From the NCBI RefSeq assembly GCF_013409575.1, contig NZ_JACCCY010000002.1:806001-870000 (forward strand): a stretch of 64,000 nt of DNA, written 5' to 3'. Shown here piece after piece: positions 35,261-43,588 of the stretch. The translations under genes were made by a program, and so were the position numbers. The notes below the pieces were generated by a model, which had not been told where the DNA came from, did not search any database, and worked only from the letters and a program-made list of their open reading frames with translations. Each line of letters starts with the position of its first letter. Positions within the stretch are counted from its first letter, which is position 1. This DNA comes from Macellibacteroides fermentans (GTDB lineage: Bacteria; Bacteroidota; Bacteroidia; Bacteroidales; Tannerellaceae).

Positions 35261-36619
35261 ATGAAAAGAGCCTTTGTATTGTCATTAGCATTATTGGCCT
35301 CTGCCTTCGTGTACGGTCAGCGTACACTTACGCTTGATGAGTGCAGGAGTCTGGCCATTCAAAACAACAAAGAATTACAGATAGCCGGCGAGAAGGTGCG
35401 TGTTGCAGGTTACGATAAACAGGCGGCGCTGACCAAGTATTTTCCGCAGGTTTCCGCAATGGGTACCTACATGCGGAATCAGAAAGATATCAATTTGCTG
35501 GATGATAAGACGGTTGCCGGTCTGGGTAAATTGTTGCCCATCGATGTAGGTGCGTTTACCCATCTTGACATTCAGGATGTTTGGTTGGGTAATGTCTCGC
35601 TGGTACAACCGGTATTTATGGGTGGTAAGATAATCGCCTATAACCAGATTACAAAGTATGCCAAGGAGTTGGCCCAGTCCATGAACGACCTGAAGCTGCA
35701 GGATGTAATCTATAAAACAGACGAAGCATACTGGCAGGTGGTTTCGCTGGTTAACAAGAAGAAGTTGGCCGATTCGTATGTTTCCCTTCTCCGCAAAATG
35801 GATACTGATGTTCAGGCTTTGATAGAGGAGGGGGTAGCTACACAGGTAGATGGAATGTCTGTGCGTGTAAAGCTGAATCAGGCTGAGATGGCGCAGACCA
35901 AAGTAGATAATGGGTTGGCTCTTTCGCGTATGGCGTTGGCACAGTTATGTGGATTGCCACTGGAAGAGTCGCTTGCATTGGCCGACGAAAATATTGAATC
36001 GCTGCCCGAAAGCGCCTCTTCATCAGGTTCTTTTAGTGTGGAAGAGGCCTTTATAAACCGCCAGGAGCTTAAGAGCCTGGATTATGCTGTGCGTATTTAT
36101 AAAAAGAAAGAAAAGATTGCTTTGGCCGAACATTTGCCCAGCGTAGCGCTTACGGCAAATTACCTGGTAACCAATCCGAATTCGTTTAATGGCTTCAAAA
36201 ATGATTTTGGTGGTATGTTTAATGTAGGTGTAGCGGTTCAGGTTCCTATATCCGGATGGTGGGAAGGCACATACAAACGGAATGCTGCCCGGGCGGAGAC
36301 TCACATTAAGCAACTGGAGCTGGATGATGCAAAGGAAAAAATAGAGCTGCAGGTAAATCAATCGGTCTACAAGGTGAACGAAGCCGGTAAAAAATTAACA
36401 GCCTCGTCCCGCAATAAAGAAAAGGCCGAAGAAAATCTGCGTCATGCTACCATCGGTTTCGAAGAAGGAGTTATTCCTGCCCTTAATCTCATGGAGGCAC
36501 AGACAGCCTGGGTAGAGGCTCAGTCTGATTTAATTGATGCACAGATAGAGGTTAAACTTACCGATGTATATTTGTCAAAGGCCCTTGGACGGCTATCTTC
36601 AACTACAAATAATAAATGA
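35261..36619 (+). CDS. TolC family outer membrane efflux protein
   Basis: A 452-residue outer-membrane channel of the TolC type. The signal peptide MKRAFVLSLALLASAFVYGQ is followed by two OEP repeats of long helices and strands (TLDECRSLAIQNNKELQIAGE at the start of repeat one; NRQELKSLDYAVRIYKKKEK in repeat two). The frame could start at a TTG nine bases earlier; the ATG at 35261 is preferred. It provides the outer-membrane exit of the export complex whose adaptor and permeases follow. Confidence 0.92.
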   Translation: MKRAFVLSLALLASAFVYGQRTLTLDECRSLAIQNNKELQIAGEKVRVAGYDKQAALTKYFPQVSAMGTYMRNQKDINLLDDKTVAGLGKLLPIDVGAFTHLDIQDVWLGNVSLVQPVFMGGKIIAYNQITKYAKELAQSMNDLKLQDVIYKTDEAYWQVVSLVNKKKLADSYVSLLRKMDTDVQALIEEGVATQVDGMSVRVKLNQAEMAQTKVDNGLALSRMALAQLCGLPLEESLALADENIESLPESASSSGSFSVEEAFINRQELKSLDYAVRIYKKKEKIALAEHLPSVALTANYLVTNPNSFNGFKNDFGGMFNVGVAVQVPISGWWEGTYKRNAARAETHIKQLELDDAKEKIELQVNQSVYKVNEAGKKLTASSRNKEKAEENLRHATIGFEEGVIPALNLMEAQTAWVEAQSDLIDAQIEVKLTDVYLSKALGRLSSTTNNK

Positions 36620-36634
36620 TAAAACTATAGAGCG

Positions 36635-37633
36635 ATGAACGAGCATAAGAAATTTTCAATCAATAACATGATGTTGGCATTTATCACGGTGATAGTCGTG
36701 ATTGGTTTGGTGGCATTGGCCGGATTCTTTTTGCTTACTCCTCCCGAAGAGGTGATTATGGGGCAGGCCGAAGCAACCGAAATCAGGATTTCGGGAAAGG
36801 TTCCGGGACGAATAGTCTCTTATCGTTACCATGAAGGTGAAAAAGTAATGAAGGGAGATACCCTTGTCTTCCTTGATACTCCGGAAGTGCAGGCCAAGTT
36901 CAGACAGGCCGAAGCAGCGATGAGTGCTGCACAGGCGCAAAACAGAAAGGCTATAAAAGGTGCGAGAACGGAGCAGATTACGGCAGCCTACGAGATGTGG
37001 CAGAAGTCGCAGGCCGGATTGGAAATTGCTAAAAAGTCGTACGACCGTATCCAGAATCTTTTTTCCAAAGGGGTGATATCTGCTCAGAAGCGTGATGAAG
37101 CCGAAGCTAATTACAAGGCTATGGTTGCCACAGAGAAAGCCGCACGATCTCAGTACGATATGGCTAAAAACGGAGCCGAACGTGAAGATAAGGATGCTGC
37201 GGCAGCATTGGTGGAACGGGCTCAGGGAGCTGTGGATGAGGTTGAGTCGTATATGCGTGAGTCGGCTTTGGTTTCGCCTATTGATGGAGAGATATCCGAG
37301 CAGTTTCCCGAAGTAGGTGAGCTGGTAGGTACCGGTGCTCCGATTCTTAATATAGCCGATCTTACGGATATGTGGGTTACATTCAGCATCCGCGAAGATC
37401 TGCTGAAGGATATTAAAATGGGAACTTCAATCAAAGCGTTTATTCCGGCACTAAACAACAAGGAGGTCACACTTAAAGTCACCTATATGAAGGACATGGG
37501 ATCGTATGCTGCATGGAAAGCTACGAAAACCAACGGCCAGTTTGATTCTAAAACATTCGAAGTACGTGCTAAACCCGATGCACCGATTGCCGATTTGCGT
37601 CCGGGTATGTCTGTGATAATGAAAAAGAAATGA
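36635..37633 (+). CDS. HlyD/EmrA-type membrane fusion protein
   Basis: A 332-residue periplasmic adaptor with one N-terminal membrane helix (about 12-35). A biotinyl-lipoyl-like half motif (KVPGRIVSYRYHEGEKVMKGDTL), a coiled-coil hairpin (about 88-190), the returning lipoyl half (ALVSPIDGEISEQFPEVGELVGTG split across the linker) and a beta-barrel domain follow. It links the inner-membrane permeases to the TolC channel. It starts 15 bases after the TolC gene, and its stop overlaps the first permease start by 4 bases (ATGA). Confidence 0.93.
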   Translation: MNEHKKFSINNMMLAFITVIVVIGLVALAGFFLLTPPEEVIMGQAEATEIRISGKVPGRIVSYRYHEGEKVMKGDTLVFLDTPEVQAKFRQAEAAMSAAQAQNRKAIKGARTEQITAAYEMWQKSQAGLEIAKKSYDRIQNLFSKGVISAQKRDEAEANYKAMVATEKAARSQYDMAKNGAEREDKDAAAALVERAQGAVDEVESYMRESALVSPIDGEISEQFPEVGELVGTGAPILNIADLTDMWVTFSIREDLLKDIKMGTSIKAFIPALNNKEVTLKVTYMKDMGSYAAWKATKTNGQFDSKTFEVRAKPDAPIADLRPGMSVIMKKK

Positions 37634-38817
37634 ACATGACACAACTGAGGATAAGCATACAAAGTGTTAAGAATGTTGCCATACGTGAACTGCGCCGCCT
37701 GGTAGCCAAGCCTTTGTATATATTCTGTATGCTGGTAGCCCCTCTTTTTTGCATGGTGTTTTTCTTGTCGTTGATGAAAGAGGGATTGCCGGTAGACTTA
37801 CCTATTGCTGTAGTGGATCTTGATAACTCCTCTACTTCCAGGTCGCTGATTCGTCAGCTTAATGCCTTCGAGCAAACAGAAGTAGCCATGCAGACCATGT
37901 CGTTTACCGATGCACGGATTGCCATGCAGAAGGGAGAAGTATACGGGATTTTTTATATTCCGGAAAGGTTTGCTGCAGATGCTACTACCGGAAAGCAACC
38001 TCGCCTGTCTTTCTATACCAACGGTTCATACCTGATTGCTGGATCGTTGCTGTTTAAGGACATGAAAACCATTTCGGTGCTGGCTGGAGGTTCGGTGGGC
38101 TTGAAGACCGGAACGGCCAAAGGCCTTACGGAAGCCCAGATTAAAGGGCAGTTGCAACCTATTGTTGTAGACACTCATTCCATAGGAAATCCGTGGCTCA
38201 ATTATTCGGTTTACCTTAATAATATATTGATCCCCGGGATATTGCAGCTGATGATTTTCTTGGTCACCGTTTTCAGTATCGGCTCCGAAATTAAGTTTGC
38301 CACTTCGCATGAATGGTTGCGTGTAGGAAATAACTCGGTATTGGTTTCACTAGCCGGGAAGTTGTTGCCTCACACCTTGATTTTTACGTTAGTGGGGTTG
38401 TTGGCTTGTTCGCTTCTTTACGGATTCAATGCATTTCCGCTTCAAAGCGGCTGGATGCCGATGGTGGCAAATATATTTTTGCTTGTACTGGCTTCGCAAG
38501 CAGTTGGAGTGTTTATGATCGGAGTGTTGCCAACGTTACGGCTCGGACTGAGTTTTGCCAGTTTATTCGGAATGATAACTTTCTCTATTGTAGGGTTGTC
38601 GTTCCCCGTTTCCGAAATGCATCCTACGCTGCAAGCGCTTGCCAACCTGTTCCCGTTGAGGCATTATTTTCTGATTTATGTGGATCAGGCTCTAAACGGC
38701 AGGGAATTAATCTACTGCTGGGGGCATTATGTGGCACTGATGGCTTTTATGATTTTGCCGTTCCTGATTGCAAGAAACCTGAAGCATGCTTTGCTTTATT
38801 TTAAGTATATTCCGTAA
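37630..38817 (+). CDS. ABC-2 type transporter permease (first)
   Basis: A 395-residue membrane protein of the ABC-2 (YhgE/YbhS-like) family. One N-terminal helix (about 27-50) precedes a large periplasmic domain with DLPIAVVDLDNSSTSRSL and QKGEVYGIFYIPERF. Five further helices (about 195-375) follow, with the family signature SFPVSEMHPTLQALANLFPLRHY near the end divided by short loops. Start and adaptor stop overlap. Such permeases normally need an ATPase subunit, and none is encoded in this operon. Confidence 0.9.
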   Translation: MNMTQLRISIQSVKNVAIRELRRLVAKPLYIFCMLVAPLFCMVFFLSLMKEGLPVDLPIAVVDLDNSSTSRSLIRQLNAFEQTEVAMQTMSFTDARIAMQKGEVYGIFYIPERFAADATTGKQPRLSFYTNGSYLIAGSLLFKDMKTISVLAGGSVGLKTGTAKGLTEAQIKGQLQPIVVDTHSIGNPWLNYSVYLNNILIPGILQLMIFLVTVFSIGSEIKFATSHEWLRVGNNSVLVSLAGKLLPHTLIFTLVGLLACSLLYGFNAFPLQSGWMPMVANIFLLVLASQAVGVFMIGVLPTLRLGLSFASLFGMITFSIVGLSFPVSEMHPTLQALANLFPLRHYFLIYVDQALNGRELIYCWGHYVALMAFMILPFLIARNLKHALLYFKYIP

Positions 38818-38829
38818 AACGTTGAAAGA

Positions 38830-40077
38830 ATGAAACCAGAGTTCAGGTTACAAAATATAATTAAAGAGGGGTTGAATGATACATTCCTCATCTGGAAAAG
38901 CGAACTGAAAAATGTGTTTGCAGATACAGGTGTGATGATTTTCTTTTTTTTGGTCCCCTTCATTTATCCGTTGTTGTACGCTTTTATATACAATAACGAA
39001 TTGGTACGTGAAGCCAAGATGGTGGTGGTAGACCAGTCCAATTCGTCTCTCAGCAGAAAGTATGTGCGTATGATCGATGCTACTGCCGATGTTAAGGTTG
39101 TAGGGGCATGTGCAGATATGGAGGAGGCTAAGCGCATGTTGGATACCAAGCAGGCCTACGGTATATTACTGGTTCCGTCTGATTTTAGCAAAGATCTGCA
39201 TGCGGGAAGACAAACTACCGTGTCGTTGTACAGCGATATGAGCAGCCTGCTGTTTTACAAAGCATTTCTGCTTTCGGCTACCGAAGCCTCTTTCGAGCTG
39301 GGTAAGGAGGTGAGGATGCATAACAATCCCGTATCTACCGAGAAACTAGAACAGATTACGGTTAACCCGATTCCCTACGAATCGGTAACCCTTTTCAATA
39401 CACAGAATGGTTTTGCCAGCTTTTTGGTACCCGCTATCCTTATTCTGGTAATTCAGCAGACATTGGTGTTGGGGATAGGTATGTTGGGCGGTACTGCCCG
39501 CGAGAAAAACCGATTCCATACATTGGTGCCAGTAAGTAAACACTTTAACGGTACGTTGCGTATTGTATTCGGCAAGTCGTTGGCTTACCTGGTATTGTAT
39601 ATCCTTGTTTGCGGCTGGACGCTGGTGGTGGTGCCAAAACTCTTTGGATTGCCTCAGTTGGCATCTCCATTTACGCTTACGATGTTTATACTGCCTTACC
39701 TTTTTGCCTGTATTTTCTTTGCCATTACCTTGTCGGGTTTTATGGTAAGCAGAGAATCACCTATGATGATTTTTGTATTTACATCCGTTTTCCTGCTGTT
39801 TATTTCGGGTATCTCGTGGCCCATGCATTCCATTCCTTCTTTTTGGAAAGCAACGGGTTATCTGTTCCCTTCAACACCCGGGGTGCAGGGTTTTGTGCGG
39901 ATAAATACAATGGGGGCAACCTTAAATGAGGTGGCAGCCGAATATAAATTGTTATGGGTGCAGACCGGTTTTTATTTCCTTACCTCTTGCCTGGTGTATC
40001 GTTTCCAGATTATACGAAGCAGAAGGCTGGTACATCAGCAGTATCAGTATATGAAAGCCAAACATAAGACTAAATAA
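38830..40077 (+). CDS. ABC-2 type transporter permease (second)
   Basis: A 415-residue paralogue of the preceding permease with the same layout: one N-terminal helix (about 36-57), a periplasmic domain (EAKMVVVDQSNSSLSRKYVR) and five helices toward the C-terminus including FISGISWPMHSIPSFWKATG. It probably pairs with the first permease to form a heterodimer, as in YbhS/YbhR. It ends the operon; the terminator right after it received the second group II intron. No nucleotide-binding subunit is found before or after it. Confidence 0.9.
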   Translation: MKPEFRLQNIIKEGLNDTFLIWKSELKNVFADTGVMIFFFLVPFIYPLLYAFIYNNELVREAKMVVVDQSNSSLSRKYVRMIDATADVKVVGACADMEEAKRMLDTKQAYGILLVPSDFSKDLHAGRQTTVSLYSDMSSLLFYKAFLLSATEASFELGKEVRMHNNPVSTEKLEQITVNPIPYESVTLFNTQNGFASFLVPAILILVIQQTLVLGIGMLGGTAREKNRFHTLVPVSKHFNGTLRIVFGKSLAYLVLYILVCGWTLVVVPKLFGLPQLASPFTLTMFILPYLFACIFFAITLSGFMVSRESPMMIFVFTSVFLLFISGISWPMHSIPSFWKATGYLFPSTPGVQGFVRINTMGATLNEVAAEYKLLWVQTGFYFLTSCLVYRFQIIRSRRLVHQQYQYMKAKHKTK

Positions 40078-40108
40078 AAAAGAGGGTGCCATCGGCATCC
40101 TCTTTTTT
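40077..40108 (+). terminator. export operon terminator, intron target
   Basis: GAGGGTGCC pairs with GGCATCCTC (one G-T) around ATC, preceded by A and followed by a T-run. Intron copy 2 begins three bases after the T-run. Confidence 0.88.
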
Positions 40109-40528
40109 ATTGTTCGCCCAGCACGAACGTATTCTAACGGGTGTAAGTCCCCAACGCGCCCTAACAGCGGGAAGCGTCCAGCCAACGACAAGGGTGTTCA
40201 TCGCGAGGTGTAATCTGAAGGAAGTCTTCGGCAAAGATCTGGCCTGACGAACAGAAACTTGATACCAAGGCTCACGAGTGTGGATTAGTTTGCAATACAA
40301 AACAAAGTCCGATAGCTGTTCGGAACACTTGGAGTAAATCAAGCAGGTATAAGATTGAAAGAATACGTCCATAACTGGGGAGATCTCACGGGCGAGGTCA
40401 TCCGAGCAGTAACAACGAACCGTGAGAAGTCAGCAGAGGTCATAGTAGCCGGGCAAGGAAAAAAAAACATCGACAACCTGGTGAAGGACTGAACTTTAAT
40501 TAAACTGGAATTATTACATTATTACCAA

Positions 40529-41494
40529 ATGGAAGAAACAATGCAGCAAACAACAGAATCTGTTGGCTGCCATCAGAAGAACAGGACGGAATCCGAAGGG
40601 TATGATGGAGCGCAGACTTTTATGTGGATAATAGGTGAGAACCTAGTGGAAGTGCAGACAGGCACAACCAATTTGTTGGAACTTATCCTGAGTCCCGAAA
40701 ACTTAAATCGATCTTATCGGCAAGTAATAGGGAATGACGGATCCGGAGGTGTCGATAAGATGGGAACGAGCGAACTGTTGCCATACCTAAACCTCCACAA
40801 AGACGAATTGATAGAGCAGCTACTAAAGGGTAAGTACCGGCCCAATCCGGTCCGTCGTGTCGATATCCCCAAGGACAACGGCAAGGCACGTCAACTCGGT
40901 ATCCCTACGGTTGTTGACCGGTTCATCCAACAGGCTATAAGCCAAGTGTTGATACCGATATACGAACGAGAGTTCAATGACAACAGTTTTGGCTTCCGCC
41001 CAAACCGCAGCGCCCACGATGCGCTGAAGCGGGTGCAGGAATATGCAGACAATGGGTATCATTACTGCATAAACCTTGACTTGGAACGATTCTTCGATAC
41101 AGTAAACCATAGCAAGCTGATAGAGGTGTTGTCACGGACAATCAAAGATGGACGGGTAATTTCACTTATCCATCACTATCTCAAAGCCGGCGTAATGGTT
41201 GCTCATAAGTATGAATCAACCGAGGAGGGAGTTCCTCAAGGGGGTCCGTTAAGCCCGATTCTAAGCAATATCTTGCTGAATGAGCTTGATAAAGAGTTGT
41301 CTCGCCGAGGTCATCCATTTGTCCGCTACGCAGACGATTGTCTGATTTTGGTTAAAAGCAAGCGAGCCACAGAACGAGTACGAGACAGTATATCCACCTA
41401 TTTAGAGAAGAAACTCTTCCTTAAAGTGAATATGGAAAAGACCATCATTGGAGATGTTCGAGGCATGAAATACCTTGGCTACTCATTCTACTGA
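40529..41494 (+). CDS. group II intron reverse transcriptase (RT part), copy 2
   Basis: A 321-residue RT moiety differing from copy 1 at three residues near the N-terminus (Met to Lys, Arg to Trp, Ile to Thr). These lie outside the recognised RT motifs. The catalytic YADD and all RT blocks are intact. It ends at the same in-frame TGA (41492-41494) as copy 1, after GMKYLGYSFY, with the maturase domain continuing in frame. Confidence 0.9.
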   Translation: MEETMQQTTESVGCHQKNRTESEGYDGAQTFMWIIGENLVEVQTGTTNLLELILSPENLNRSYRQVIGNDGSGGVDKMGTSELLPYLNLHKDELIEQLLKGKYRPNPVRRVDIPKDNGKARQLGIPTVVDRFIQQAISQVLIPIYEREFNDNSFGFRPNRSAHDALKRVQEYADNGYHYCINLDLERFFDTVNHSKLIEVLSRTIKDGRVISLIHHYLKAGVMVAHKYESTEEGVPQGGPLSPILSNILLNELDKELSRRGHPFVRYADDCLILVKSKRATERVRDSISTYLEKKLFLKVNMEKTIIGDVRGMKYLGYSFY

Positions 41495-41935
41495 AGGTCC
41501 AAAGGCAAGTGCGGTCTACGCACCCACCGTACAAGTCAAGAAAAGTTCAAACGCACGCTCAAACAAATAACCAAACGAAACAATGGAAAAGGTTATGCAT
41601 GGCTAAAGCAACGATTGTCACAATACATACGAGGCTGGCTAACTTACTACCGTTTAGCAGACATGAACCAATTTATCCAAAAGACGGATGGTTGGTATCG
41701 TCGCAGGCTAAGGACGTATATATGGAAGAGTTGGAAGAAAATCAGCACGAAGTCACATAATCTCCAGAAATGTGGTATAAACAAACATCAGGCTTGGCAA
41801 TGGGCTAATACCCGTAAAGGATACTGGCACATAGCCAACAGCTGGGTGCTGCATCGGGCAATTACAGATGAGAGTCTAGACCGAGCAGGTTATCCACAAA
41901 TAATGAGATTATATCGCCGTCTGCATCGTAATTAA
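41495..41935 (+). pseudogene. maturase (domain X) part, in frame after UGA, copy 2
   Basis: A 146-codon continuation of the RT frame to TAA, identical in protein sequence to copy 1. The four base changes are GGA/GGT, ACC/ACG, AAA/AAG and CTT/CTA, all synonymous. In the overlapping alternative frame the same changes would alter amino acids, so the pattern is specific to the RT frame. It contains the domain X core GWLTYYRLADM. Confidence 0.75.
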
Positions 41936-42046
41936 AGAACCGCCGTATGCCGAACGGCATGTACGGTGGTGTGAGAGGTCGGAAAACAAAAGTAGGAAGA
42001 AAACTACTTTTGTTTTCCTCCTACTCGATTAGTAATCCTTCAAGAA

Positions 42047-43432
42047 TTAAATCTTAATCTTAGGTCGGTACATATCCTGAGCAGTAATACCGCATTCTTT
42101 AGCCATACGGATACTATATTCCAGTTTACTTACATCCTTTGTAATGTTATTGCTGCCGAAGGTGAATTTAATTCCGGCCTCTTTAGCTTTGAGTATAAAT
42201 GCTTTGTTAGGAATGTTATAGAGCTCGTTTATCTCGAGGGCTTTACCGGTTTTAACAAGTGCATCGATCACTTTCTGCATTCTGGCTTCAGTCCAGAACT
42301 GGTCGTAACGGTCTGCCATGGAGGCGGGGAGGAAGTTGGGATTCACATATACGTCTACAGGCTCTTCCAACACTCCGCATATTTTTTCTACAATCAGGTC
42401 CATGTATTGCTCTTCGTTTTCAATCCAAACCTCTTCCGGAATCCACAAACGGGTACGTCTTCCTTTCTTATCGGTAAAGGTAAGCGCATCTGTAAACACG
42501 TAGTCGAATTCGGCACGGGCTTCGGGAGAGAAAGTGGTTACCCATTCGCGGCCTTCGCCCTGCATGGCAAGAATAAACGGTTGGGTACGCATTGTATCAA
42601 GATAGGCTCTGATCTCCTGATCGTTTGTGATGGGGAATCCGATACCGCAATTCGGCGCGATGGCATAATTGATTCCGGTCTTCCGCGATTGGATAGCCGC
42701 CATCTCTTTGGTAAGTCCTCCTTTTAGATGTACATGGTAATCCAGTACAGGGAAATCTGATTGATGCAGCTTAATGATTTCATCGTTCTGCTCGTCGGTT
42801 GCTTCCGCTTGTTGTGCTTGCTCGTCGACAGCCTCTTTAAGTACATTTACCTCTATTTTTCTGAATTGGATGTTTCCGCTGCCTGTACTGATCAAAGCAA
42901 AAAGACCTTCAGACAAACGGGCATTCGCATTAGCTTCCGTTCTGTAGGGCGCAACAGGCTCTGTATATTCAACTACCGGAGCACCATCAATCAACACAGA
43001 AACTGCTTTGCCTTCAACTTTAATTTTCATGGCAAACCATTGGTTTTCCTTTACAAAGCTCTTGGTAAGATTACGAACTGAAAGCAGACTTCCGCTCATC
43101 TTCCACCAAACCGGATCGGTAACATCATTGTTTATTGCCACCTTGTAACCTTTGGATGCAGTTACATCAGAATGAAAACATACGGCACCTTTGCCTCCCT
43201 GATCTGTTTTAACTTCCAGACTCAGCTCGAAGTTTTTGTAGTTTCCCTGTTTAAGGATAGCCATGGCATCGGGCCCGGACAATGTAAGTGCATTTTCCTG
43301 CACGCTTACGTTACCGCTCGTATTCCAGTTACTGGTATCTTTTCCATTAAACAATGCCCCGCTTTGAGGCTGGTTGCACGAAGTAATCAAACAAAACAGT
43401 AGTCCTAAAGAAAAAAGAGATAGACATTTCAT
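42047..43432 (-). CDS. lipoprotein: DUF1080 domain fused to PHP-like hydrolase
   Basis: A 461-residue exported lipoprotein (signal MKCLSLFSLGLLFCLITSC, lipidated Cys19). Residues ~25-200 form a DUF1080 / 3-keto-disaccharide-hydrolase-type jelly roll (GALFNGKDTSNWNTSGNVSV and RLSEGLFALISTGSGNIQFR). After an acidic Gln/Glu linker comes a PHP-like metal-hydrolase barrel (~225-461) with DYHVHL as the first metal motif and ALEINELYNIP plus FTFGSNN in place of the usual GSDaH. Family knowledge suggests 3-keto-glycoside processing for the first domain; the role of the second is unknown. It is divergent from the TIM-barrel gene. Confidence 0.85.
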   Translation of the reverse strand: MKCLSLFSLGLLFCLITSCNQPQSGALFNGKDTSNWNTSGNVSVQENALTLSGPDAMAILKQGNYKNFELSLEVKTDQGGKGAVCFHSDVTASKGYKVAINNDVTDPVWWKMSGSLLSVRNLTKSFVKENQWFAMKIKVEGKAVSVLIDGAPVVEYTEPVAPYRTEANANARLSEGLFALISTGSGNIQFRKIEVNVLKEAVDEQAQQAEATDEQNDEIIKLHQSDFPVLDYHVHLKGGLTKEMAAIQSRKTGINYAIAPNCGIGFPITNDQEIRAYLDTMRTQPFILAMQGEGREWVTTFSPEARAEFDYVFTDALTFTDKKGRRTRLWIPEEVWIENEEQYMDLIVEKICGVLEEPVDVYVNPNFLPASMADRYDQFWTEARMQKVIDALVKTGKALEINELYNIPNKAFILKAKEAGIKFTFGSNNITKDVSKLEYSIRMAKECGITAQDMYRPKIKI

Positions 43433-43544
43433 GATATATTGATTTAAGTAAAATATTATAGTCTCAAAGATAGAAAAAAATTAATAGATTATTTTAAGTT
43501 CAAAGTTTTTATGATAAAATTATTCTGTACCCCAAAAATAGTTA

Positions 43545-43552
43545 TATATTTG
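43545..43552 (+). promoter_or_regulatory. -7 promoter element of TIM-barrel gene
   Basis: TATATTTG fits TAnnTTTG, 36 bases before the ATG at 43589, inside the 156-base divergent region. The -33 partner is unclear. Confidence 0.45.
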
Positions 43553-43588
43553 TAAAAATTCTCATACATAAACTTAAATTATATTACT

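Larger units (their letters stand above)
40112..42029 (+). mobile_element. group II intron, copy 2 (class C-like)
   Basis: The same 1,918-nt length and orientation as the copy at 21486-23403, again immediately 3' of a terminator T-run plus ATT. I count about 12 mismatches: one in the 5' RNA part, six before the UGA, four after it and one between domains V and VI. Both copies keep intact domain V and VI hairpins. The near identity points to recent movement or gene conversion. The two copies are direct repeats 18.6 kb apart, flanking a block that contains guaA. Confidence 0.92.
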
